Positions 1-7,091 of a stretch of 36,343 nucleotides of DNA are shown here, piece by piece (positions within the stretch are counted from its first letter, which is position 1; each line of letters opens with the position of its first letter). Origin of the DNA: an uncultured Pseudophaeobacter sp. (GTDB lineage: Bacteria > Pseudomonadota > Alphaproteobacteria > Rhodobacterales > Rhodobacteraceae); contig CAJQNB010000067.1 of NCBI GenBank assembly GCA_905479575.1, positions 1-36,343 of the forward strand, read 5' to 3'. Made by a program: the position numbers and the translations under genes. The notes under the pieces were generated by a model that saw nothing but the letters and a program-made list of their open reading frames with translations, was not told the DNA's origin and made no database searches.

Positions 1-143
1 CTTCAAGGCCAGCTCAGAGGCTGCAAACAAAACCACAAAGGAGGCCACCTCATTGACCAAAGCATAGCGACCGATACATAACTAAGAGCGGGTCAAATCT
101 CGGTGACAATACCGGGTCAGTTCTCAATGACATTCAACACAAG
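1..143 (+). mobile_element. Right end of an IS21-like insertion sequence (partial)
   Basis: Two imperfect 22-bp direct repeats lie at 89-110 and 113-134, each starting CGGGTCA and containing TCTC and TGACA; 17 of 22 positions match. Multiple short repeats of the GGGTCA type near the tips are known for the IS21 family. A short open frame (positions 2-67, ending FKASS...SLTKA then TAG) could be the C-terminus of the IstB ATPase, but it is too short to prove. Coding similarity to amidohydrolases begins right after the second repeat, so the element tip probably lies at about 135-143. The rest of the element is off the window. Confidence 0.55.
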
Positions 144-1634
144 GTGATCTTCCCCGGCTTCATTGACCCACATACGCATTTGCAAGCGTCGGGCGTTTTG
201 ATGGGGATGACCTATATTGGCCCGCTCGACCAGAACGGGCCAAACGGCTTTGATGAAGGCCTTGCTTCGCGCGCCGCGGTTATCGAAAAGCTGCGCCAAG
301 CCGTCGAGCAAGACCCAGACTCTGAAAGCCCGGTGCTGGCTTGGGGGTTCGATCCGGCGCTACACGGCGGACAGCTCCATCGCGATGAGTTGGATGCGAT
401 CTCATCCACGCGGCCAATCTGGACGATGACCTATGCACCGCATGTTGTGGTTGCCAACTCGCCGATGCTCGAACTGATCGGGGTTGATGAGACCACAAAC
501 GTCTACGGGATCGAGAAATACGACGACGGGCGGCTCAACGGCCAGTTCATCGAGCTGGGCGCAACCAGTATTGCCCTGCGCCCTGTCATTGGCTTTCTGG
601 CCGATGCCGAACGGGGGGCTGCCGCGCTGCGTGCACAGGCGCAAACCGCGCAAAAGGTTGGTATCACGCTGACCGCCGACATGGCCTTCGGTAAACTCGG
701 GATCGACTATGAACTCGCGCTTCATAAGAAAGTCGTTGAGGATGACAGCTTTCCGCTGCGCATGTTGTTGGTTCCGCTTGCGCCGGGCCTTACGGCCGCG
801 CATGGTTCTGAGGCCCCCGAATATCTGAAGTCTCTCATGGCAAAGAACACCGACAAGCTGGCGGTGCATGGCGTGAAGTTCATCAATGACGGCTCCTATC
901 CCGCCCAGACGCTGCGCCTACGCTATCCGGGCTATCTTGATGGCCATGAAGGCCACCGCGGCGAAACCCCTTGGGGCGAGCTTGTCGAGGCGATGCTGCC
1001 CTATTGGAAGGCGGGTGTTCAGATCCACAGCCATGCAAACGGCGATGAAACCGTGGAAATGACACTGGACCTGCTTGAGCAGTTGCAACTGGCGCATCCG
1101 CGTTTTGATCATCGCTTCACGATCGAGCACTACTGCATCAGCACGCCTGATCAGGCGCGCCGCCTCAAAGCGCTTGGCGGGTTGGCCAGCGTCAACAACA
1201 TGTTCGTGCATTACCGCGCGCTTCTGCACGCCGACAGCGGCTTTGGCTTTGATCGGGCCGAGGCCACAGCGCGGCTCGGATCGCTCGAGCGCGAAGGCGT
1301 TGTCTTTGCGCTGCACTCGGATTTTTCGCTGGTGCTCACTCCGATCAGCCCGCTTGCCGCTGTCTGGATCGCGGTCAACCGGATCGCGCTTGACGAGGAA
1401 ACCGTGCTGGCGCCCGGCGAGCGGATCGGGGTTGACCGTGCTATGCGCGCGATCACCATCGACGCCGCCCACGTGATCGGGCGCGATGCGGTGCACGGCA
1501 GTGTCGAGGTCGGAAAACACGCTGATTTCACGGTGCTTGACGAAGACCCATACGATGTCGATGTGGCCAATATTCGCGACATCCGCGTTCATGCGACTGT
1601 TTTGGCAGGCCGCACGTTTGAGACCGAAAACTGA
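144..1634 (+). CDS. N-terminally truncated amidohydrolase (YtcJ-like)
   Basis: Metal-dependent amidohydrolase of the YtcJ/amidohydrolase-3 group, whose members hydrolyse C-N bonds in amides; the substrate cannot be told. Visible motifs are the HxH metal ligands in PGFIDPHTHL (residues 5-13), IHSHANGD and FTIEHY in the middle, and ALHSDFSL near the end, followed by the usual C-terminal H-A-D-F-T-V-L-D segment. Intact relatives carry about 50-60 residues before PGFID that close the N-terminal beta-sandwich. Here they are missing and replaced by an IS21-like end, so GTG 144 is only the first possible start and has no clear ribosome-binding site. The catalytic barrel looks complete, but folding without the N-terminal strand is doubtful, so the gene may be dead. 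The CobW gene starts one base after the stop, suggesting a former operon. Confidence 0.85.
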   Translation: MIFPGFIDPHTHLQASGVLMGMTYIGPLDQNGPNGFDEGLASRAAVIEKLRQAVEQDPDSESPVLAWGFDPALHGGQLHRDELDAISSTRPIWTMTYAPHVVVANSPMLELIGVDETTNVYGIEKYDDGRLNGQFIELGATSIALRPVIGFLADAERGAAALRAQAQTAQKVGITLTADMAFGKLGIDYELALHKKVVEDDSFPLRMLLVPLAPGLTAAHGSEAPEYLKSLMAKNTDKLAVHGVKFINDGSYPAQTLRLRYPGYLDGHEGHRGETPWGELVEAMLPYWKAGVQIHSHANGDETVEMTLDLLEQLQLAHPRFDHRFTIEHYCISTPDQARRLKALGGLASVNNMFVHYRALLHADSGFGFDRAEATARLGSLEREGVVFALHSDFSLVLTPISPLAAVWIAVNRIALDEETVLAPGERIGVDRAMRAITIDAAHVIGRDAVHGSVEVGKHADFTVLDEDPYDVDVANIRDIRVHATVLAGRTFETEN

Positions 1635-1635
1635 C

Positions 1636-2682
1636 ATGACAAGCCCTGCAACAACAACGCCCAAGAACGCCACCCCGGCTGAGTTGCGCCGCGCCCTCGA
1701 CAGCGTTGATTTCCTCTCTGGGCTGGTCGAGGTGGCGGCCCTGAACCGCGACAGGCGCGACACACGCGGCTCCGCGCTTCCCGTGGTTGTCGTCAGCGGT
1801 TTCCTCGGGGCGGGCAAGACCACGCTGATGCGCCATTTGTTAACGGCAGATCGTGGCATGAAGATCGCGGCGTTGGTCAACGACTTTGCCGCGCTCAACA
1901 TTGACGCTGCGCTCATTGCCAATGTCACAGGCGACACAACCGCGCTCGACAATGGCTGCATCTGTTGCAGCCTGTCAGGCGGCGTTGCACGCGCGCTTTG
2001 CGAAATCACAGAGCGCGACGTGCCTGTCGATGCGGTGTTGGTTGAGGCCAGCGGCGTGTCCGACCCTGCGGGCATCGCGCATGTTGCAAACGCAGTCGAC
2101 GGGATTTCTCTTGATTGCATCGTGACGGTTGTGGACGCAGCAGAGATTGCGGAAAAGGCCGAGTGGAGCGAGCTTCTCAAGCGTCAGGTTGCCCCCGCAA
2201 ATCTTGTCTTGCTGAACAAAACTGATTTGATTAGCAAGCATGAGGTTGACGCAATTGCCGCGCGGCTGGGGGGGCTTGCGCCCCGAGCACAAATCTTGCG
2301 AACATCTCATTGCGCCGTGCCGCCCGTTGTCATTTTCGAAGCGGCGAGCACGCCAGCACTCGACGGCACAGAGCACAGCAACCATCACGACCATGGTTTC
2401 ACAACAATGCTCTTTTGCGTAGAGCAACCAATTGAGCGCGCCGATATCGAGGTATTGCTGAACGATATGCCCAGTGGCATCTTGCGCCTGAAGGGTTTTG
2501 TCCGGTTGGTGGAGGCGCCCGAGAAGCCCATGCTGCTGCAGGCTGTCGGCTGCCGCTGGGGTTGGCACGAGGCCCCCACAACCACTGGCGCCTCGAAGCT
2601 TGTCGTTATCGGCGACGCGGCAGCAATTGACAGGGATGCCATCCAGCGGTGTTTTGCGGGAATTGGGATGGGACAGGGGTGA
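1636..2682 (+). CDS. COG0523/CobW-family GTPase (putative metallochaperone)
   Basis: G3E-family P-loop GTPase of the CobW/COG0523 group, which deliver metals (often zinc or cobalt) to client enzymes. Of 348 residues, Walker A is GFLGAGKT (55-62), the metal-binding CxCC signature is GCICCSL (107-113), and the base-recognition motif is NKTD. A short His-rich stretch (HSNHHDHG) separates the GTPase core from a CobW C-terminal domain. The frame stays open far upstream, but ATG 1636 directly after the amidohydrolase stop is the sensible start. COG0523 proteins often sit beside a metal-dependent hydrolase, so the truncated amidohydrolase upstream is the likely client; that is an inference. With the client broken, this gene may have lost its purpose. 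Confidence 0.88.
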   Translation: MTSPATTTPKNATPAELRRALDSVDFLSGLVEVAALNRDRRDTRGSALPVVVVSGFLGAGKTTLMRHLLTADRGMKIAALVNDFAALNIDAALIANVTGDTTALDNGCICCSLSGGVARALCEITERDVPVDAVLVEASGVSDPAGIAHVANAVDGISLDCIVTVVDAAEIAEKAEWSELLKRQVAPANLVLLNKTDLISKHEVDAIAARLGGLAPRAQILRTSHCAVPPVVIFEAASTPALDGTEHSNHHDHGFTTMLFCVEQPIERADIEVLLNDMPSGILRLKGFVRLVEAPEKPMLLQAVGCRWGWHEAPTTTGASKLVVIGDAAAIDRDAIQRCFAGIGMGQG

Positions 2683-2973
2683 AGACCGTCTTAACCAGCT
2701 GAAAAATATAAATATTTACTATGCTCTATTTTGCGGTAACCTGGAAGCCAGACCTCGGGATCATTTTCTTCCTTGGTCACAAAACTCAAACATCAGTCAC
2801 TCATCACGAAGTCAGAACAGCAGGTGGTGCTGTAAAGCAGACCTCGAAGTGACGCGCAAGAACGTCTGCGTTCCGCGACTAAAGGTCATCTTCGCACTGT
2901 GCAGCACCAGTTGGTTGGGGCTCAGAGCCGACCTGCGGCGATGCGGCAACTGGGGCGCAGTGATTCCGCGCCT
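2683..2973. other. Gene-less debris between CobW gene and IS481 remnant
   Basis: No convincing gene is seen. Just after the CobW stop there is an AT-rich patch (2700-2735). The remaining sequence is continuous with the IS481 fragment on the minus strand but no longer codes recognisable transposase: after the conserved N-H-P-W-T the minus-strand frame changes to unrelated residues. It may be leftover from another element or a deletion junction. Confidence 0.4.
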
Positions 2974-3303
2974 GGTCCATGGATGGTTCGGTTTGGTCAG
3001 ACGATGTTCAATCCCATTCGCCTCACAGATCATGTCGAAGCGCATCGGCCGAGAATAGGCAGTGTTCCGGTTTCGCGGCTGCTCCGCAAACTGGATACCG
3101 TTATCGGTCAAGATCGTGTGGAACTTGAAAGGCACGGCCTCAAGGAAGTGTTCAAGGGACTCCCAGGCCGTCTTGCGATTGGCTTTCTCGACCAACTGCG
3201 CCAACGCAAATTTGCTGGTCCGGTCGATGGCCACAAAGAGATAGAGCTTGCCCTCTTCGGTCCTGACCTCGGCAATGTCGATGTGGAGGAAGCCGAGAGG
3301 GTA
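2974..3303 (-). mobile_element. IS481-family transposase fragment (DDE core, both ends lost)
   Basis: On the minus strand a stretch of about 110 residues matches the core of IS481-type DDE transposases: YPLGFLHIDIAEV, then VAIDRTSKFA, TDNGIQF (catalytic Asp region) and CEANGIEHRLTKPNHPWT. Normal members run on with GQVERMN, carrying the catalytic Glu, and have an N-terminal helix-turn-helix region. Here both are absent and the frame continues into unrelated sequence at each side. The enzyme cannot be active. The larger open frame around it (2812-3429) is a chimera of this fragment and flanking debris and should not be called as a gene. Confidence 0.8.
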
Positions 3304-3524
3304 AGCGTTGGTATTTGCGGCGCAACTATTGAAGAATTGGTTTATGGCTATTGTTCGCCGGAAATGTTTTTTGCGTATCATCACGCGGATCAGAATGCTG
3401 TGAACAAATTTGTCCGCGAGTTCGATCATGAACGTAACACGTTTATTTCCCGGGGATTGGCCAGCGGTTGACTGCTACGCGAGACATATGGACTACCCAT
3501 CTTCGACGGGTGCGATGGTGGGGG
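3304..3524. other. Unassigned debris between two IS fragments
   Basis: Between the IS481 piece and the IS5 piece I see no recognisable gene. A plus-strand frame stays open to 3471 and ends with residues such as YCSPEMFFAYHHADQNAV before a stop. It resembles the tail of some protein but I cannot identify it, and its upstream part is only the antisense of the IS481 fragment. Confidence 0.35.
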
Positions 3525-3660
3525 AGAATAGAGATCATGTTTGGCAGGCTAAAGGATTGGCGGCGTGTGGCGACCCGATACGATAGATGCCCAAAGGTGT
3601 TCCTCTCAGTGATCGCGCTCGCAGCAACCGTCATCTATTGGCTATGAGTCCTGACCCTAG
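3525..3660 (+). mobile_element. IS5-family transposase C-terminal fragment and IS end
   Basis: The plus-strand frame 3525-3647 encodes RIEIMFGRLKDWRRVATRYD followed by RCPKVFLSVIALAATVIYWL and TGA, the characteristic C-terminus of IS5-family (IS427-like) transposases of alphaproteobacteria. Everything upstream of this tail is gone. The bases after the stop, ending CTGACCCTAG, look like the terminal repeat of such elements. They run straight into the end of the next gene, whose stop codon (3657-3659, minus strand) lies inside this CTAG. Confidence 0.8.
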
Positions 3661-4865
3661 GCGCCTGATAGTAACCGTCCAAGCCGCTCGATGCCTGTCC
3701 GAATTTCCGCTTCATCCAGCGCCGAAAAGCTCAACCTCAGTGTGTTGCAGCCCGCGCCATCGGCAAAGAAGGCCTGTCCCGGAACAAAGGCAATATTCTC
3801 CTGATCCAGAGCGCGAACCAGCACTTCGGCGGTGTCCACATGTTGGGGCAGCGTGAGCCAGACAAACATGCCGCCTTTGGGGCGGGTCCAAGTCACCCCT
3901 TCGGGCATATAGGTCTGCAGGGCGGAAAGCATTGCATCACGACGTGCACCATAGGCCTGTCTTAGCCCGGCGACATGGGCGTCAAAGCAGGCCTCCGCCA
4001 CCTGATGCACCGCCATCTGGTTCAACGTTGGAGAATGCAGGTCCGCCGCTTGTTTCATCAAAACCAGCTGCGCGATGACCGGCTTGCTGGCCACCACCCA
4101 GCCCAGACGCAGGCCAGGCGACAGGGTTTTGGAGAAAGACCCGCAATAGACCGTCCGACACTGCTCAAGGCTGCCCTTCTGTGCAATCTCCAGCGCCAGA
4201 ACGGGCGGGATTGCCTCCCCTTCATAGCGCAGGGCATGATAGGCGCCATCTTCGATCACCGCGCAGCCCAGCTCTTCGGTCAGGTCCAGCAAAGCCTTCC
4301 GCCCCGACAGCGATAGAGTCTCGCCGGTGGGATTGGCAAAATCCGGCGACAGATAGGCAAACTTCACCCGGCTGTTGGCCTCAGCTGCGGCATCGCGGTA
4401 GCTGGCTGGGGATCGGTTGCCGCCCGGGTTGAGCTGATCGTAGCGCGGCTCGTAAGCGTTAAAAGCCGCTAAGGCACCAAGGTAGGTCGGCCAGCCCACA
4501 AGCGCAGTATCATTGGGAGAGAGGAATAGTTTTCCCAGGTAATCCAGAGCCTGCTGCGAGCCAGAGGTGATCAGGATATTATCCGTGTCACAGGGCACAC
4601 CCATGCGTGCCATTTCCCGTTGGATCCACTGGCGCAGCGGCAGGTAGCCCTCGCTGACCGAATACTGCAGCGCCTGGGCCTGATACTCCGGTTCCAGTGC
4701 CGCCTGAAAGGCTGCGGAAAACGCTGCTGCGGGGAACAGATCCGGGTCAGGGATACCGCCGGCAAAGGACAGCAGCCCAGGCCGGTTCAACAGTTTCAGC
4801 AGTTCGCGAATTTCGGAAGACTCCATACGGTGCGTGCGGGTGGCAAAGAGCTGTTTCAGCAACAT
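3657..4865 (-). CDS. PLP-dependent aminotransferase, ARO8/LysN type
   Basis: Fold-type I aminotransferase of the ARO8/2-aminoadipate aminotransferase (COG1167-like) group, without the N-terminal winged helix found in MocR regulators. The 402 residues are the normal length. Visible are the substrate-loop start SFAGGIPDPDLFP, SGSQQALD, YLSPDFANPTGE, and the PLP-binding lysine K246 in GSFSKTLSPGLRLGW. It should transfer amino groups from an aromatic, branched or 2-aminoadipate-like amino acid; which one is not decidable. ATG 4865 has a GGAAG ribosome-binding site. It diverges from a GntR regulator, its probable controller. An IS5 end touches its stop codon, so the last residues (SGA) may differ from the ancestral C-terminus. 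Confidence 0.9.
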   Translation of the reverse strand: MLLKQLFATRTHRMESSEIRELLKLLNRPGLLSFAGGIPDPDLFPAAAFSAAFQAALEPEYQAQALQYSVSEGYLPLRQWIQREMARMGVPCDTDNILITSGSQQALDYLGKLFLSPNDTALVGWPTYLGALAAFNAYEPRYDQLNPGGNRSPASYRDAAAEANSRVKFAYLSPDFANPTGETLSLSGRKALLDLTEELGCAVIEDGAYHALRYEGEAIPPVLALEIAQKGSLEQCRTVYCGSFSKTLSPGLRLGWVVASKPVIAQLVLMKQAADLHSPTLNQMAVHQVAEACFDAHVAGLRQAYGARRDAMLSALQTYMPEGVTWTRPKGGMFVWLTLPQHVDTAEVLVRALDQENIAFVPGQAFFADGAGCNTLRLSFSALDEAEIRTGIERLGRLLSGA

Positions 4866-5114
4866 GGCGACTTCCTTTTGGGTCCAACTTGTGGCGAAGG
4901 TAGGAAAGTTTCAAAACTAGTCAATAATTCTGACCTAATATTTCAAAAGATGTGATCATGCTTTCCAAATCCTGCGTGCTGCTTGTTGCCTTGCACTAGG
5001 TGCGGTCATATGTTTTTACCAATTACAGCGGCCAGTCGCTCTTAAACTGGTCCTACATGCACCAGCCCCGTCCGACCCCGTTCACGTCCCGCCCAAGTTC
5101 AACCCGAGACCCCC
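4866..5114. promoter_or_regulatory. Divergent promoter region, aminotransferase / GntR regulator
   Basis: This AT-richer spacer must hold both divergent promoters. An inverted repeat CTGGT-N9-ACCAG lies at 5047-5065, about 50 bases before the regulator start. FadR-subfamily regulators bind short T-G-G-T/A-C-C-A dyads, so this is a candidate operator. The assignment rests only on the dyad and the position. Confidence 0.4.
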
Positions 5115-5885
5115 ATGCCGTTTCAAAAAGTCCAACCCGAGAAACTTTCAGCCTCTGTGGTGCGCCAGATCGAACAGCTGATCCTGCGGGGCATCCTGTC
5201 GCCGGGAGAACGTCTGCCTTCGGAGCGGGAACTGGCCGAACGTCTGGGCGTTTCACGGCCTTCGTTGCGTGATGCCATTGCCGAGCTGCAGGAGGTTGGA
5301 CTGCTGGAGGCCAAGGCCGGATCGGGGGTCTTTGTGGCTGATGTGCTGGGCTCTGCCTTCTCGCCTGCGCTCATCCGGCTGTTTGCCCGCCATGATGAGG
5401 CGGTGTTTGATTACCTGAGCTTTCGCCGGGACATGGAAGGACTGGCAGCCGAGCGCGCCGCCAAATTTGGCTCGGATGCGGATCTGAAACTGATCCAGAC
5501 CATATTCGATAAAATGGTTGCGGCTGGTGATCCGTCGCTGTCGGATGCTGCCGCCAGTCTGGACGCCCAGTTCCATTCCGCCATCATGGATGCCAGCCAC
5601 AATGTGGTGATGCTGCATATGATGCGGTCGATGTTTGACCTGCTGCACGAAGGCGTGTTCTACAACCGCCGCATCATGTTCAGCCGCCACACCACCTTTG
5701 AGGTGCTTCTGGCCCAGCACAGCGCCATCAATGCCGCCCTCCAGGCCCGAGATCCCGTCGCCGCGCGTACGGCCGTCGAGGCCCATCTGGACTATGTAAA
5801 ACAGTCATTGATCGACCACCAGCGCAGCCTCCGCAATGCCGAGATCGCCCAGCAGAGGCTCGAGCATGAAAGCGGGAAGGGATAG
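5115..5885 (+). CDS. GntR-family transcriptional regulator, FadR subfamily
   Basis: A 256-residue DNA-binding regulator. The N-terminal winged helix (about 5-75) shows the GntR signature ILSPGERLPSERELAERLGV followed by SRPSLRDAIAELQEVGLLE. The all-helical FadR-type C-terminal domain (about 90-245) contains the D-x3-H metal/effector motif in DAQFHSAIMDAS and a later H near LAQHSAIN. Proteins of this shape (LldR, PdhR, GlcC) sense small carboxylates. It diverges from the aminotransferase and is likely autoregulated, with that gene as its main target. No strong ribosome-binding site precedes ATG 5115. The effector is unknown. Confidence 0.9.
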   Translation: MPFQKVQPEKLSASVVRQIEQLILRGILSPGERLPSERELAERLGVSRPSLRDAIAELQEVGLLEAKAGSGVFVADVLGSAFSPALIRLFARHDEAVFDYLSFRRDMEGLAAERAAKFGSDADLKLIQTIFDKMVAAGDPSLSDAAASLDAQFHSAIMDASHNVVMLHMMRSMFDLLHEGVFYNRRIMFSRHTTFEVLLAQHSAINAALQARDPVAARTAVEAHLDYVKQSLIDHQRSLRNAEIAQQRLEHESGKG

Positions 5886-6026
5886 CAGCCCGCCGCCCTG
5901 TACGGCCTCCCAGGCTTTGGGCGCCTCTCCTGTCGCGCCCCATGCTCAGAACTGCACCCGCAGCCTGCGCCCTGTTTTGGCTGTCACGTGTCCTGCGCTG
6001 TCCTTGCTTGGGTTGCCAATGGCACC

Positions 6027-6476
6027 TTAGTTTTTAACGACTTCCATCACGGCGAAGGAATTTGTCTGCAGGATGCCCGGCAGCTTGTTGATGCTGTCCC
6101 CCAGAACCTCCCGAAAGTGCCGCATATCTTTGGTACGCACCGTCAAAAGATAATCAAAGGCCCCCGCCAGCATGAGGCACCGTTCGACCTCGGGGATGGC
6201 ACGGACCGCCTTGTTGAAGGCATCAAGCGAGTTGTCTCCCCCCGTTGCCGTCAGCGAAACTTGCACCACGGTGAGGTGGCTGAGACCCATTTTGTCCAAA
6301 TCCAACGTCGCGCGATACCCGGTGATATAGCCGGACCTTTCCAACCGTTTGACCCGCTCTGAGCAGGGTGTGTTGGTCAGGTTTACCCGTTGAGCAAGGT
6401 CAACAATAGAAAGCCGTCCATCCGATTCGAGCTCTTGTAGAATTTTGATATCTATGTTGTCGATTTCTCTACTCAT
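6027..6476 (-). CDS. Lrp/AsnC-family transcriptional regulator
   Basis: A 149-residue Lrp/AsnC protein. The N-terminal helix-turn-helix is seen in IDIKILQELESDGRLSIVDL and the following NTPCSERVKRLERSGYITGY (about 6-58). The C-terminal RAM (amino-acid binding) domain includes VERCLMLAGAFDYLLTV and the final PGILQTNSFAVMEVVK. Such regulators form octamers that respond to an amino acid. It diverges from a uspA-like gene and an AGCS symporter, which makes alanine or glycine uptake its likely target. The 5' region is AT-rich with several palindromes, as is usual for Lrp sites. Confidence 0.92.
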   Translation of the reverse strand: MSREIDNIDIKILQELESDGRLSIVDLAQRVNLTNTPCSERVKRLERSGYITGYRATLDLDKMGLSHLTVVQVSLTATGGDNSLDAFNKAVRAIPEVERCLMLAGAFDYLLTVRTKDMRHFREVLGDSINKLPGILQTNSFAVMEVVKN

Positions 6477-6544
6477 TAGTGTTTTTCCCTAGAAAATTGC
6501 CACAGCATAGGCTTTTTCTCAGCTTTTACCCTGCTTTCATCACC

Positions 6545-6564
6545 ATTATCTAGTGATAATCACT
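6545..6564. promoter_or_regulatory. Overlapping palindromes, candidate Lrp-type operator
   Basis: Two perfect dyads overlap: ATTATC-TAGT-GATAAT (6545-6560) and AGTGAT-A-ATCACT (6552-6564). They lie in the AT-rich spacer between the divergent lrp-like and usp-AGCS genes, the natural place for an operator. The factor is inferred from the neighbouring regulator. Confidence 0.5.
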
Positions 6565-6582
6565 TATCCTTAAAATTGTTAT

Positions 6583-6611
6583 TACCGTTTTTCACTCCGC
6601 TGAAAACGGTA
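6583..6611 (+). promoter_or_regulatory. Inverted repeat just upstream of the uspA-like gene
   Basis: TACCGTTTT (6583-6591) is repeated in inverse as AAAACGGTA (6603-6611) with 11 bases between. It ends 33 bases before the start codon, so it could be an operator or an mRNA leader hairpin. There is no T-tract, so it is not a terminator. Confidence 0.45.
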
Positions 6612-6644
6612 GTGGCATAAAAAAACCAACACGGAGCCTGACCA

Positions 6645-7082
6645 ATGACCGTTAAAATAGTAGTTGGACTGGATGGCACAGAAACCGGTGAACGCGCTCT
6701 AACCTTTGCTCGGGACATTGCGTCCCGTCTCGAAAACAGCGCGTTGATCGTTGCCTATGTTATCGAATGGTCCCCTTTCACTTTCCAGACTGCGGAAGAG
6801 AACGAAAAACGTCACAAAAGGCGTGAAGAAGAGATCAAGATCGCGACAACACGGGTGGTGACACCCGCCGTCGAAAAACTGAACGACGCTGGGATTCAGG
6901 CGCAAGGGCTGGTCCAGCATGGCGATGTTGCCGAGACTCTGAACCGGATCGCCACCGAACATGGTGCCTCCCAGATCATTGTCGGCCGCGTGTCCAATGA
7001 TGGGTTCACAAAGCGTATTTTTGGTAGTTCGACACAGAACTTGGTCATGCACGCAGACGTGCCGGTTACGGTTGTTGGATAG
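6645..7082 (+). CDS. Universal stress protein, UspA family
   Basis: A single-domain Usp of 145 residues. It starts with the typical beta strand and ATP-contact Asp (KIVVGLDGTETGERAL) and ends with the nucleotide-binding loop of the G-x-G-x-G-S type (GRVSNDG...RIFGSST) and the final strand VPVTVVG. Usp proteins help cells survive starvation or membrane stress, often by binding ATP or partner proteins. GGAG precedes ATG 6645. Only 9 bases separate it from the AGCS symporter gene, so the two are probably one transcript; Usp proteins paired with a transporter may tune its activity, though that is inference here. Confidence 0.92.
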   Translation: MTVKIVVGLDGTETGERALTFARDIASRLENSALIVAYVIEWSPFTFQTAEENEKRHKRREEEIKIATTRVVTPAVEKLNDAGIQAQGLVQHGDVAETLNRIATEHGASQIIVGRVSNDGFTKRIFGSSTQNLVMHADVPVTVVG

Positions 7083-7091
7083 AGGTCAGTC

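Noticed and set aside
918..2180. 420-codon open frame on the minus strand
   Set aside because: It is antisense to the amidohydrolase and CobW genes, which have clear family motifs; the antisense protein has none.
2812..3429. 205-codon transposase gene
   Set aside because: Only the middle part (2974-3303) is IS481 transposase; both ends are unrelated debris, so it is a chimera and not a gene.
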